Source of the DNA: Achromobacter sp. RTa
Lineage (GTDB): Bacteria > Pseudomonadota > Gammaproteobacteria > Burkholderiales > Burkholderiaceae_B
NCBI RefSeq assembly: GCF_000757485.1
Contig: NZ_JPYO01000046.1
Span: 159,257-223,256, forward strand
Reading direction: 5' to 3'
DNA: 64,000 bases
The notes beneath the pieces were generated by a model. It was not told where the DNA came from. It was given only the letters and a program-made list of their open reading frames with translations, and made no database searches. The translations under genes and the position numbers were made by a program. The number at the start of each line of letters is the position of its first letter. Positions within the stretch are counted from its first letter, which is position 1. This document shows, piece after piece, positions 34,468 to 42,579 of this stretch.

Positions 34468-36825
34468 ATGAATCGCGACACCGCCATTTCCTCGCGGCCC
34501 GACACCGGCCGCAAGCCTCACAGCGCCCATTGGGGCGTGTTCTCCGCCGCCTGGAAGAACGGCGTCCTGGACGTCCGGCCGCATCCCGGCGACCCGGATC
34601 CCAACCCGCTGATCGACAACTTCACCAACGCCCTGGACCATCCGGTCCGGGTCACCGCGCCCATGGTGCGGCGCGGCTGGCTGGAACGTGGCCCGGGCCC
34701 GGACGCGCGTCGGGGACGCGACGGCTACGTGCGCATGGAATGGGAGGAAGTGCTGGACCTTCTGGCGGGCGAGCTGACGCGGGTCAAGGAGCAGCACGGG
34801 CCCGAGGCCGTGTTCGGCGGATCCTACGGCTGGTCCAGCGCGGGTCGCTTCCACCATGCGCAAAGCCAGGTGCACCGGTTTCTGAATACGGCCCTGGGCG
34901 GTTATGTGCGTTCGGTCAATAGCTACAGCGCCGGCGCCTCCGCAGTGATCCTGCCGCACATCCTGGGCAGCATGGACGACGTGGCGCGCCGCAACGTGAC
35001 CTGGGACCAGATCGTCGAACATACGGACGTGGTGCTGGCGTTCGGCGGCATGGCGCTGAAGAACTCGCGCGTGGCCAGCGGTGGGATCAGCCGGCATATC
35101 GAGCGCGATTCGATGCGTCGGGCGGCGGCGCGCGGCTGCCGCTTCATCAACATCAGCCCGCTGGCCTCGGACTTTCCGGATGACGCGCAGGCCGAATGGG
35201 TGCGGGCCGTGCCCGGGACCGACGTGGCGCTGATGCTGGCGCTGGTCCACGAACTGGTCGCCAACGGCCTGCACGACCGGGCCTTCCTCAGCAAATTCTG
35301 CGAGGGCTGGAACGTCTTCGAAGACTATCTGCTGGGCCGCCGGGATGGCCAGCCCAAGACGCCGGCCTGGGCGGCGCCCCTATGCGACGTGCCCGCCGAC
35401 TGGATCGCCGACACTGCCCGCAGCCTTGCCGGCAAGCGGGTGCTGATCACTGTGGCGCATTCGCTGCAACGCGCCGAACATGGGGAACAGCCGGTCTGGA
35501 TGGGGGCGGTGCTGGCGGCCGCGCTGGGGCAACTGGGCCTGCCGGGCGGCGGCTATGCCTACGCGTTGGGCACGCTGGCGCACTATGGCAAGCGCAGCAA
35601 CGCCGTGCCGGTAGCCTCGCTGCCGCAGGGTGTGAACGGCGTGAAGGCGTTCATCCCGGTGGCGCGGATCTCGGACATGCTGCTGCACCCCGGCGAACCC
35701 TTCGACTACAACGGCAAGCGCATGCCGTATCCACATATACGGCTGGCCTATTGGGCGGGCGGCAACCCCTTCCACCACCACCAGGACCTGGCGCGCCTGA
35801 GGCGCGCCTTCGCAACCCTGGACACCTTCGTGGTGCACGAAATCGGCTGGACCGCCACGGCCCGCCATGCGGATATCGTGCTGCCCTGCACGATGACGCT
35901 GGAGCGCGAAGACATCGGGGGCGCGCCCACAGACCCGCTGATGGTGGCGATGCACCGCCTGGCCGAGCCCAACGGACTGGCGCGCGACGACTACGACATC
36001 TTTGCCGACCTGGCGGCCCGGCTGGGCGCGCGCGAGGCCTTCACCGAAGGCCGCAGCAGCCGCGAATGGCTGCGCCACCTGTACGAGAAGACTCGCGTGG
36101 CGCTGGAGGAGTGCGGCCTGGACGCGCCGGATTTCGACGAATTCTGGACGCGGGGCGAACTGGTCCTGCCGCAGCAGGACGACGACGGCGGCATCCTGCG
36201 CGCCTTCCGCGACGATCCGGCCGGCAAACCCCTGCCCACGCCCAGCGGCAAGGTGCAGATCAGTTCGCCGGTGGTGGCCGGCTTCGGCTACGCCGACTGC
36301 CCGGGCCATCCCGCCTGGCTGCTGCCGGCGGACGCGCCCACGCCGGAACACCCCTTGTGCCTGGTCGCCAACCAACCGGCCAGCCGCCTGCACAGCCAGT
36401 TCGATTTCGGCGCGCACAGCGTGTCGCAGAAGCAGCAGGGCAGGGAAGTGTGCTCCCTGCATCCGCAAGACGCTGGCGCCCGCGATATCGTCGACGGCGA
36501 CGTGGTGCGCCTCTTCAATGCGCGCGGCGCCTGCCTCGCGGTCGCGCGCCTGACCGACGGCATCCGTCCCGGCGTAGTGCAACTGCCTACGGGCGCCTGG
36601 TACGACCCGGACGACGCCGAGGCCGAGCATCCGCTTTGCGTGCACGGCAACCCCAACGTGCTGACGCGCGACGTGGGAACCTCGTCCTTGGCGCAAGGCT
36701 GCTCCGGCCAACTGACCGCGGTGCAGGTGGAGCGCTATGCAGGCCGGGCGCCGCGCGTGCGGGCGCACGAGCCTCCGGCCATCGTCGAGCGTCGGCCGTC
36801 CGGCGCAGCGTCCGGACTTTTGTAA
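34468..36825 (+). CDS. Molybdopterin-dependent oxidoreductase, BisC/TorZ/DMSO-reductase type
   Basis: 785 residues from ATG 34468. There is no twin-arginine signal and no N-terminal Cys cluster for an Fe-S centre, as in cytoplasmic biotin sulfoxide reductase. The opening AHWGVFSAAWKNGVLDVRPHP, SVNSYSAGASAVILPHILGS (with the serine expected to ligate Mo) and the C-terminal VANQPASRLHSQFDFGAHSVS / GDVVRLFNARGACLA / VQLPTGAWYDPD all fit the BisC/TorZ branch. It reduces S- or N-oxides or oxidises a related substrate. It closes the operon, tightly coupled to the sulfurtransferase. Confidence 0.93.
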   Translation: MNRDTAISSRPDTGRKPHSAHWGVFSAAWKNGVLDVRPHPGDPDPNPLIDNFTNALDHPVRVTAPMVRRGWLERGPGPDARRGRDGYVRMEWEEVLDLLAGELTRVKEQHGPEAVFGGSYGWSSAGRFHHAQSQVHRFLNTALGGYVRSVNSYSAGASAVILPHILGSMDDVARRNVTWDQIVEHTDVVLAFGGMALKNSRVASGGISRHIERDSMRRAAARGCRFINISPLASDFPDDAQAEWVRAVPGTDVALMLALVHELVANGLHDRAFLSKFCEGWNVFEDYLLGRRDGQPKTPAWAAPLCDVPADWIADTARSLAGKRVLITVAHSLQRAEHGEQPVWMGAVLAAALGQLGLPGGGYAYALGTLAHYGKRSNAVPVASLPQGVNGVKAFIPVARISDMLLHPGEPFDYNGKRMPYPHIRLAYWAGGNPFHHHQDLARLRRAFATLDTFVVHEIGWTATARHADIVLPCTMTLEREDIGGAPTDPLMVAMHRLAEPNGLARDDYDIFADLAARLGAREAFTEGRSSREWLRHLYEKTRVALEECGLDAPDFDEFWTRGELVLPQQDDDGGILRAFRDDPAGKPLPTPSGKVQISSPVVAGFGYADCPGHPAWLLPADAPTPEHPLCLVANQPASRLHSQFDFGAHSVSQKQQGREVCSLHPQDAGARDIVDGDVVRLFNARGACLAVARLTDGIRPGVVQLPTGAWYDPDDAEAEHPLCVHGNPNVLTRDVGTSSLAQGCSGQLTAVQVERYAGRAPRVRAHEPPAIVERRPSGAASGLL

Positions 36826-36880
36826 CGCCGGGTGAGCCGCGCCCGCGGCGCTCCGGCCGCGGGTTACACATACTGCCAAT

Positions 36881-36895
36881 TTTCATTAAATAAAA
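36881..36895 (+). promoter_or_regulatory. Single half-site of the candidate IclR operator upstream of the penicillin acylase gene
   Basis: TTTCATTAAATAAAA is identical over 15 bases to the left arm at 27002-27016. The other arm is not recognisable here. It lies 113 bp upstream of the acylase start at 37008 and after the molybdoenzyme stop. It could be a weak regulator site or a remnant. Confidence 0.4.
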
Positions 36896-37007
36896 CAGCT
36901 TTCGCGGGGCAACTGATTTAGTTGTACACATTGCTTACGGCGGCGTCCGGCAGCATGGCGCCTCAAGACCGGCAGCGATAGAAGACAAATAAATCGGAGG
37001 AGAAGTC

Positions 37008-39470
37008 ATGCGTACGTTCAATCGCAGGGCCGCCGCATTGCTGGCGAGCGGATTGATGGCGTTGCTGGCAGGGTGCGCCGCGCCGGGAAGCAAGAAGGAA
37101 ACGATCGACATGTCCGGGCTGTCGCAGCCGGTGGAGATCGTGCGCGACCGGCACGGGGTATCGCATATCTATGCGCAGAACCAGGAAGACCTGTTCTTCG
37201 CCCAGGGCTTCAGCGCCGCGCGCGACCGGCTGTGGCAGCTGGATCTGTGGCGCCGCCAGGGCGAGGGCAAGATGGCCGAGCAGTTCGGCCCGCGCTTCGT
37301 GGAGCAGGACCGGGCGGCGCGCCTCTTCCTGTACCGGGGCGACATGCAGGCGGAATTCGCCAGCTACCACCCGCAGGGCAAGGCGATCCTGACTTCGTTC
37401 GCCGCGGGCATCAACGCCTACGTGGATTGGGTCAAGGCGCATCCCGACCAGATGCCGCCGGAATTCAAGCTGACCGGCACCCAGCCCGGCTACTGGAGCC
37501 CCGAAACCTCCCTGATCCGGATCTACGGCCTGACGCGCAACCTCACCGAGGAAGTGAGGATGGCGCAGCGGCTCGCCACGCTGGGCTTGAATACCGTCCA
37601 GGGCCTGAGCACCTTCGAGCCGCCCCTGGCCTTGCAGGTGCCGGCGGGCCTGGACGTGAAACTCGTGGACAACACGATCCTGGCCAATTACACGCTGGCG
37701 CGCAGCGGCCAGAAGTTCGTCGCCGCGGACTTCCCGCGCAGCCCGCTGGCCCAAGCGCAGAAGGAAGAGCTGGCCCGCAGCTTGTCGGCGGGCCAGCTGG
37801 CGTCGCTGGATCCGGCGTTCGACCCGATGGCGGCGCGCTACGAAAGCAATAACTGGACGATGGGCGGGCAGCATACGGCCACCGGCAAGCCGATATTGGC
37901 GGGCGACCCGCACCGTTCGATCACCATGCCGTCGCTGCGCTACATGGTGCACCTGAATGCGCCGGGCTGGAACGTGATCGGCGCCGGCGAACCCGCATTG
38001 CCCGGCGTCTCCATGGGGCACAACGACCGCATCGCCTTCGGCTTGACGATCTTCGCGTTCGGCGACGAGGAAGACCTGTACGTCTACGACACCAATCCGG
38101 CCAACGCCAACGAGTACCGTTACCGGGGCGGCTGGGAAAAGATGCGCCAGGTCGACGAATCCATTCCGGTGCGCGGCCAGACGGCGGCGGTGCGCCAGCT
38201 GAAATTCACCCGCCACGGCCCGGTGATCCATGAGGATCCGGTGCGGCACAAGGCCTATGCGCTGCGCGCCGCTTATCTGGAGTTCCCCGGGACGGCGGCC
38301 TACCTGGCCAGCCTGCGCCTGAACCAGGCCCAGGACTGGAACGAGTTCGTGGCGGGGATGGAAAAGCACTACACGCCCAGCGAGAACATGGTTTACGCCG
38401 ACGTGGACGGCAATATCGGCTGGTTCGGCGGCAGCATCGCGCCGATACGGCCGCGCGCCGACTGGTCCGGCATGCTGCCCGTGCCCGGCAATGGCGATTT
38501 CGAATGGCGCGGCGTCCTGCCCGGCAATGCGCTTCCACGCGTGTACAACCCGGCCGAAGGCTACGTCGCCACCGCCAACGAATACAACCTGCCGGCGGAC
38601 TTCCGCTACAAGGAAATGTCGGCGCGCACCTGGGCCGAGCCTTATCGCGTCCAGCGCATACGGGAGGTGATCGCCGATGGCAAGGGGCTCACGGTCCAGA
38701 ATTCGCAGGCGTTGCAGTTCGACAATCTGTCGATTCCCGCGCGCACGCTGACGGGCTACGCCAAGTCCCTGAACTCGGCGGACCCGGCGGTGGGCCAGGC
38801 GCTGAGCCTGCTGAAGGATTGGGATTACCGCGTGGGCACGGAAAGCACGGCGGCCACCGTCTATGAGTTCTGGCTACCGGAAGTGATCAAGCGGGTTTCC
38901 GATCTTTACGTGCCGGCGGCGGGCCGCAGCGTCTTCGGCGACCTGTCCACGCGCAAAACCCTGGAGAAGCTGGCCGCGCCCGACGCCGCCTTCGGGCCGA
39001 GGCCGGAGCAGGGGCGCGACGCGCTGTTGCTGGAGGCGCTGGGCGAGGGCATGCAGAAGCTGCGGGCCAAGCTGGGTTCGGATCCGGCGCAGTGGCAGTG
39101 GGGCAAGCTGCACCACATCCAGTTCGAGCACAGCCTGGCCAGCCTGCTGCCTGCGGAAACCGCCAAGGCCTATGGCACGCCGCGCTATCCGGTGGGCGGG
39201 GACAACGACACGGTGCATCGCGCCACGTTCCGCAAGACGGACTTCCGCCAGATCAGCGGGGCGTCCTATCGCCAGGTGATCGACGTGGCCGACTGGGATA
39301 ACTCGCGCGTCCAGAACGTGCCGGGGCAGTCCGCGGATCCGCGCAGCCCGTATTACCAGAACCTGCTCAAGGGCTGGGCCACTGGCGAGTACTTCCCCAT
39401 GGCGTTCAGCCGGGCCAAGGTCGACAGCGAGAAGGCGGATACGCTGACGCTGCGGCCGGCCCGGAAGTAG
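37008..39470 (+). CDS. Penicillin acylase family lipoprotein (N-terminal nucleophile hydrolase)
   Basis: 820 residues, SD GGAGGAG. Lipoprotein signal LLASGLMALLAGC with lipidation at Cys 23. The proenzyme is expected to self-cleave before Ser 280 in RYESNNWTMGG, giving an alpha subunit of about 255 residues and a beta subunit starting with the nucleophilic serine. The beta subunit has the usual AGDPHRSITMPSLRYMVHLNAPGWNVIGAGEPALPG and HNDRIAFGLT segments. It hydrolyses an acyl-amide bond at the membrane surface; candidates are acyl-homoserine lactones or N-acyl amines. It lies 182 bp after the molybdoenzyme gene, behind an IclR-like half-site. Confidence 0.93.
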   Translation: MRTFNRRAAALLASGLMALLAGCAAPGSKKETIDMSGLSQPVEIVRDRHGVSHIYAQNQEDLFFAQGFSAARDRLWQLDLWRRQGEGKMAEQFGPRFVEQDRAARLFLYRGDMQAEFASYHPQGKAILTSFAAGINAYVDWVKAHPDQMPPEFKLTGTQPGYWSPETSLIRIYGLTRNLTEEVRMAQRLATLGLNTVQGLSTFEPPLALQVPAGLDVKLVDNTILANYTLARSGQKFVAADFPRSPLAQAQKEELARSLSAGQLASLDPAFDPMAARYESNNWTMGGQHTATGKPILAGDPHRSITMPSLRYMVHLNAPGWNVIGAGEPALPGVSMGHNDRIAFGLTIFAFGDEEDLYVYDTNPANANEYRYRGGWEKMRQVDESIPVRGQTAAVRQLKFTRHGPVIHEDPVRHKAYALRAAYLEFPGTAAYLASLRLNQAQDWNEFVAGMEKHYTPSENMVYADVDGNIGWFGGSIAPIRPRADWSGMLPVPGNGDFEWRGVLPGNALPRVYNPAEGYVATANEYNLPADFRYKEMSARTWAEPYRVQRIREVIADGKGLTVQNSQALQFDNLSIPARTLTGYAKSLNSADPAVGQALSLLKDWDYRVGTESTAATVYEFWLPEVIKRVSDLYVPAAGRSVFGDLSTRKTLEKLAAPDAAFGPRPEQGRDALLLEALGEGMQKLRAKLGSDPAQWQWGKLHHIQFEHSLASLLPAETAKAYGTPRYPVGGDNDTVHRATFRKTDFRQISGASYRQVIDVADWDNSRVQNVPGQSADPRSPYYQNLLKGWATGEYFPMAFSRAKVDSEKADTLTLRPARK

Positions 39471-39501
39471 GGGAGTTGCAACCTAAGCTGTCCGCGGGCG
39501 C

Positions 39502-39526
39502 GGCCGGCCTCCGCTTGCGGCCGGCC
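39502..39526 (+). terminator. Possible terminator hairpin after the penicillin acylase gene
   Basis: GGCCGGCC at 39502-39509 and again at 39519-39526 forms an 8-bp stem with a 9-nt loop, 32 nt after the stop. The following TCGTTGTCT is only weakly T-rich, so the call is tentative. Confidence 0.35.
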
Positions 39527-39607
39527 TCGTTGTCTGATTGACAAGGGTGCTTACGCACGGTTTCCGGTCGCACCCGCCCGCGCCAGTTAAGGTCTCGATA
39601 GCAGTGG

Positions 39608-39663
39608 GCGCCGCCAACCCGGCGGCGCGTTCGAGCCCGGAGCCGGGCGCGCGGCAGCGCGCG
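39608..39663 (+). other. Three consecutive short stem-loops in the leader of the methyltransferase gene
   Basis: GCGCCGCC/GGCGGCGC (39608-39615 with 39621-39628, loop AACCC), GCCCGG/CCGGGC (39635-39640 with 39643-39648, loop AG, too tight to close fully) and CGCGCG/CGCGCG (39648-39653 with 39658-39663, loop GCAG). They end about 30 nt before the ATG at 39695. In GC-rich DNA some hairpins arise by chance, but three adjoining perfect ones are uncommon. A structured 5' leader is possible. Confidence 0.35.
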
Positions 39664-39694
39664 GGCATCCAGGCCTTGGAGATAGAAGGGACCG

Positions 39695-40324
39695 ATGCAT
39701 TCTTCGCCGTCATATCAATCCGCAGCGCATAAATCCTCATCCAACCAGCCCATGACGTGGCTGCAAGAGCGCAAGCAGTTCGTCAAGGCGCTCCTGTCCA
39801 ATCCTGCCGCCATCGGCGCCGTGGCGCCATCCGGTCCGGCCCTGGCGGCGGCCATCACGGCGTCCATCCCGGCCAATGCCGGCAAAGTCCTCGAACTCGG
39901 CTGCGGCACGGGCGTCTTCACGCGGGAAATGCTGCGTAAAGGCGTCGATCCGTCGCGCCTCGTCCTGGTCGAGCAGGACGAGGTCATGAGCTCCAGCCTG
40001 CGGACGCAGTTCCCCCAGGCCGCGGTGCTCCAGGTTTCGGCGCAGGAGCTGTCGCGGCACAGCCATCCGGAGCTGGACGGCATCGGCGCGGCCATTTGCG
40101 GCCTGCCTTTGCGGAACATGAGCGGGGCGCACCACCATCGGCTGCTGACCGCCGTGTTCGACGCCATGGCCGAGGGCGGCTCGATGGAACTGTTCACCTA
40201 CGGCGTGCGCTGCCCGATTTCCGCAGGCGTGCTGGATGCTTGCGGCCTGTCCGCCCGCAGAATCGGATTCGTTCCGTTCAATCTGCCGCCGGCATCGGTG
40301 TTCAGCCTGGCCAGGCGGGCATAA
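39695..40324 (+). CDS. SAM-dependent methyltransferase, phospholipid N-methyltransferase-like
   Basis: 209 residues from ATG 39695; an internal start at 39752 (MTWLQERKQF) would fit known homologues better, and the first 19 residues are Ser/His-rich. The opening WLQERKQFVKALLSNPAAIGAVAPSGPALAAAI resembles PmtA-type phospholipid methyltransferases. The SAM motif I is VLELGCGTGVFTREM, and the acidic motif II is LVLVEQDEVM. It would methylate phosphatidylethanolamine or another amine at the membrane. No PE-specific residue can be proven by eye. The effector gene follows 156 nt later. Confidence 0.82.
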   Translation: MHSSPSYQSAAHKSSSNQPMTWLQERKQFVKALLSNPAAIGAVAPSGPALAAAITASIPANAGKVLELGCGTGVFTREMLRKGVDPSRLVLVEQDEVMSSSLRTQFPQAAVLQVSAQELSRHSHPELDGIGAAICGLPLRNMSGAHHHRLLTAVFDAMAEGGSMELFTYGVRCPISAGVLDACGLSARRIGFVPFNLPPASVFSLARRA

Positions 40325-40480
40325 ACGCCATTCGGCATCACTGAAACTTGGTATTTTGCGGCCCCGGACGCATCAATCCGGAACCGGCCGCCGCCCTGGG
40401 TTACTCAGCGCGCATTGGGACGAGGTTCGCGGCCGCGCGGCCATGAACCCGCCCAGGCCACGTTCCAGGGGTGATGCCAG

Positions 40481-42544
40481 ATGGTCCAGCTATCCAGCTT
40501 TCTTTCCGCATCGGTGCAGGGCGGCCGCGTCCAGCTGGACGACACCGCGACGAACGCGCAGGGGCGCGGCATGTTCGGCCGCCTGAAGGACCGCATCGTC
40601 CAGGGTTCCGAACAGGTAAAGGAGTCCAATCACAGGGCCAACAGCGTGTTCGCCCAGGCCCTTGCCAGGGAGTACGGCTACAAGGCCGCGGCGGCCGCGG
40701 TAGACCGGGTGATAGGCAGGGACTACACCGCCACGCTCAACAAGACGAAGATCGACAAGATGATCTCCGTGGCGCAGGGGCTGTCGGGCGTGGGCAAGGC
40801 AAGGGACCAGGCGCGCAACGTGTGCCTGAACTCCTGGCCACGGGTCTCTTCGGGTTTCAATATCCAGCGCACCGGACATTCCGCCGTGGCGATCTCCAAC
40901 ACGATGTCGCCCAATTCGTGGAGCCATGCCAAGGAGTATGTGAGCTGGTGGCCCGCCAAGAGCGACGTCGAAGTGAGCCGCAACCGGGCGCTGGAAATGC
41001 TGCCGGGCGTGGGCGGGCATTTCGAAGCCCGGCCCGGCATGAGCGCGCCCAGCTACGATAGCGATCGCGGAGATGAAATCTCCGAAAAGACCAATCTGAA
41101 TCTGCAACGCGGGCAGGCGGCTAGGGATGTCCTGAAGACCGCGGCCCGCCTGGAGCGCGCCGGCGACAAGGATCCGCTGGGCGCTACCCGGCAGGAGCAC
41201 GCCGAGGAGCTGGGAGAACTGGGCTTCGATGAGGACGTGACGCTCCAAGACCTGCAGGCCGCCGCCCGGTTTTTCCCGCGCGATTCCCAGGAACTGGTGT
41301 CCGGCAGGACCTGGGGAGCAGGCGCGGAGAAAGTATTCTTCCCGCTGGCGGGGCGCAATGGAGAGCACGGCAGCGGCGGGCTCCAGCCGCGGACGACCCT
41401 GTTCGGCCTGGCTGAGCACGACATGCTGGCCGACGCCAATCAGCTCAAGGCGGACGCCGAGCAAGGCCTCATCGGCTATTCCAAACTCAGCACCACGCAG
41501 AATTGCGCGGCCGTGGCGGCGCGTTCCCTACAGGCCGGCGGCTCCAACATCTACGTGCCGTTCGAGGCCGCCTGGATCACCGAGGATCCGAACAAGACCT
41601 ACGCTTACGCGCTGCAGCTGCAGGCCGCGATAGACCAACTCAACGACCAGGCCGGCAGCGTCAAGGCGCATTGCGCGGCCGCCTGGAGCAAGGCGCCCGC
41701 CGAAGCCGATGCGATCAGCATCCTGCGCGCCACGCTGCTCGTAAGAGCCGACGATCTGGACGCGTACGATCAGACCCGCCAGCAAGCCCAGGGCGTCGCT
41801 GCCGACCAGCGCATCCTGGGCCTGAGCGCCGACGTGGCGCATGCGAAGGGCAGGGTGCAGGAAATGGAGCAGGAACTGGCAGGCCTGGAGACAAAGATCG
41901 TCGCGACCCAGAAAGAGGTCAACGGCCGCTCGGAGAAAGTCAGGCTTGCCGCCGACAGCCTCGCGGCGCGAGCGGCGAGGCTGCAGCCGGACGACGCCAA
42001 GGCCGCCGCAAAGCTGAACGCGGACCGCAAGAGCCACCAAAAAGACCTGGCGGCGCTGGAACTCAGGCGCGGCGAACTGGCCACGCAGCTCGCGCTGAAG
42101 CCGCGCCTGGAGCAACGAATCCTCGCCCTCGACGAGGATCATGAAGCCCTTTCCGACCTGCTCGAAGACCGGAAGGCATTTCCCGTCGAGGCGGCGCAAC
42201 TCCGGCCCGCGGGGGAGGAGGGGTACTACGCGGCGCAACGGCGGGGGCTGCAATCCTGCGTGGAAGGCCTGGCGGATCAGTTCGACGCCCACATCCAGGG
42301 CCTGGACGCCAGGCAGCAGCGTCAACTCGCGCCTCTGGGCCGCGCCGTGTCGGAGTTGCGTGACGCAGTGAACGCCGGGGGCGGCATGCAGGCCTTGCTG
42401 TCCAAGGCCAAGCCGCTAGTGGAAACCCTGCATGCGCTGACGAGCGGCGCGCCCGCCGCGGACCAAATCGCCATCCTCGCCGCCGGTTCATTGGTGGAGG
42501 CCTGCGAAATCCTGATCACGCTCGATCAGGACCGGCGCGCCTGA
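40481..42544 (+). CDS. BteA-like type III secretion effector candidate
   Basis: 687 residues, SD AGGGG nine bases before ATG 40481; no signal peptide. Residues about 25-110 are helical (FAQALAREYGYKAAAAAVDRVIG) and resemble the four-helix-bundle lipid-raft/membrane-targeting domain of Bordetella BteA. The middle has GHSAVAIS (His 133), YVSWWP (153-158) and GYSKLSTTQNCAAVAARSLQAGG (Cys 342), a His-then-Cys order like permuted papain-fold enzymes. Residues about 450-560 look like a coiled coil. The strongest support is the CesT-type chaperone gene 35 nt downstream. BteA itself is about 658 residues, so this is a relative, not necessarily the orthologue. No other secretion-system gene is in the window. 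Confidence 0.72.
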   Translation: MVQLSSFLSASVQGGRVQLDDTATNAQGRGMFGRLKDRIVQGSEQVKESNHRANSVFAQALAREYGYKAAAAAVDRVIGRDYTATLNKTKIDKMISVAQGLSGVGKARDQARNVCLNSWPRVSSGFNIQRTGHSAVAISNTMSPNSWSHAKEYVSWWPAKSDVEVSRNRALEMLPGVGGHFEARPGMSAPSYDSDRGDEISEKTNLNLQRGQAARDVLKTAARLERAGDKDPLGATRQEHAEELGELGFDEDVTLQDLQAAARFFPRDSQELVSGRTWGAGAEKVFFPLAGRNGEHGSGGLQPRTTLFGLAEHDMLADANQLKADAEQGLIGYSKLSTTQNCAAVAARSLQAGGSNIYVPFEAAWITEDPNKTYAYALQLQAAIDQLNDQAGSVKAHCAAAWSKAPAEADAISILRATLLVRADDLDAYDQTRQQAQGVAADQRILGLSADVAHAKGRVQEMEQELAGLETKIVATQKEVNGRSEKVRLAADSLAARAARLQPDDAKAAAKLNADRKSHQKDLAALELRRGELATQLALKPRLEQRILALDEDHEALSDLLEDRKAFPVEAAQLRPAGEEGYYAAQRRGLQSCVEGLADQFDAHIQGLDARQQRQLAPLGRAVSELRDAVNAGGGMQALLSKAKPLVETLHALTSGAPAADQIAILAAGSLVEACEILITLDQDRRA

Positions 42545-42579
42545 TTCCATCCGGCCCTTCATTAAAAAGAGAGAATTCC

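Noticed and set aside
36841-36872. CCCGCGG/CCGCGGG inverted repeat after the molybdoenzyme gene as a terminator
   Set aside because: The stem is short, the loop is itself GC-rich and no T-run follows; too weak to list as a feature.
40340-40375. GAAAC...TTTTGC similarity between the effector leader and the two bipartite-motif sites
   Set aside because: The shared pieces are short and the spacing differs (5, 7 and 11 nt), so chance is the better explanation.
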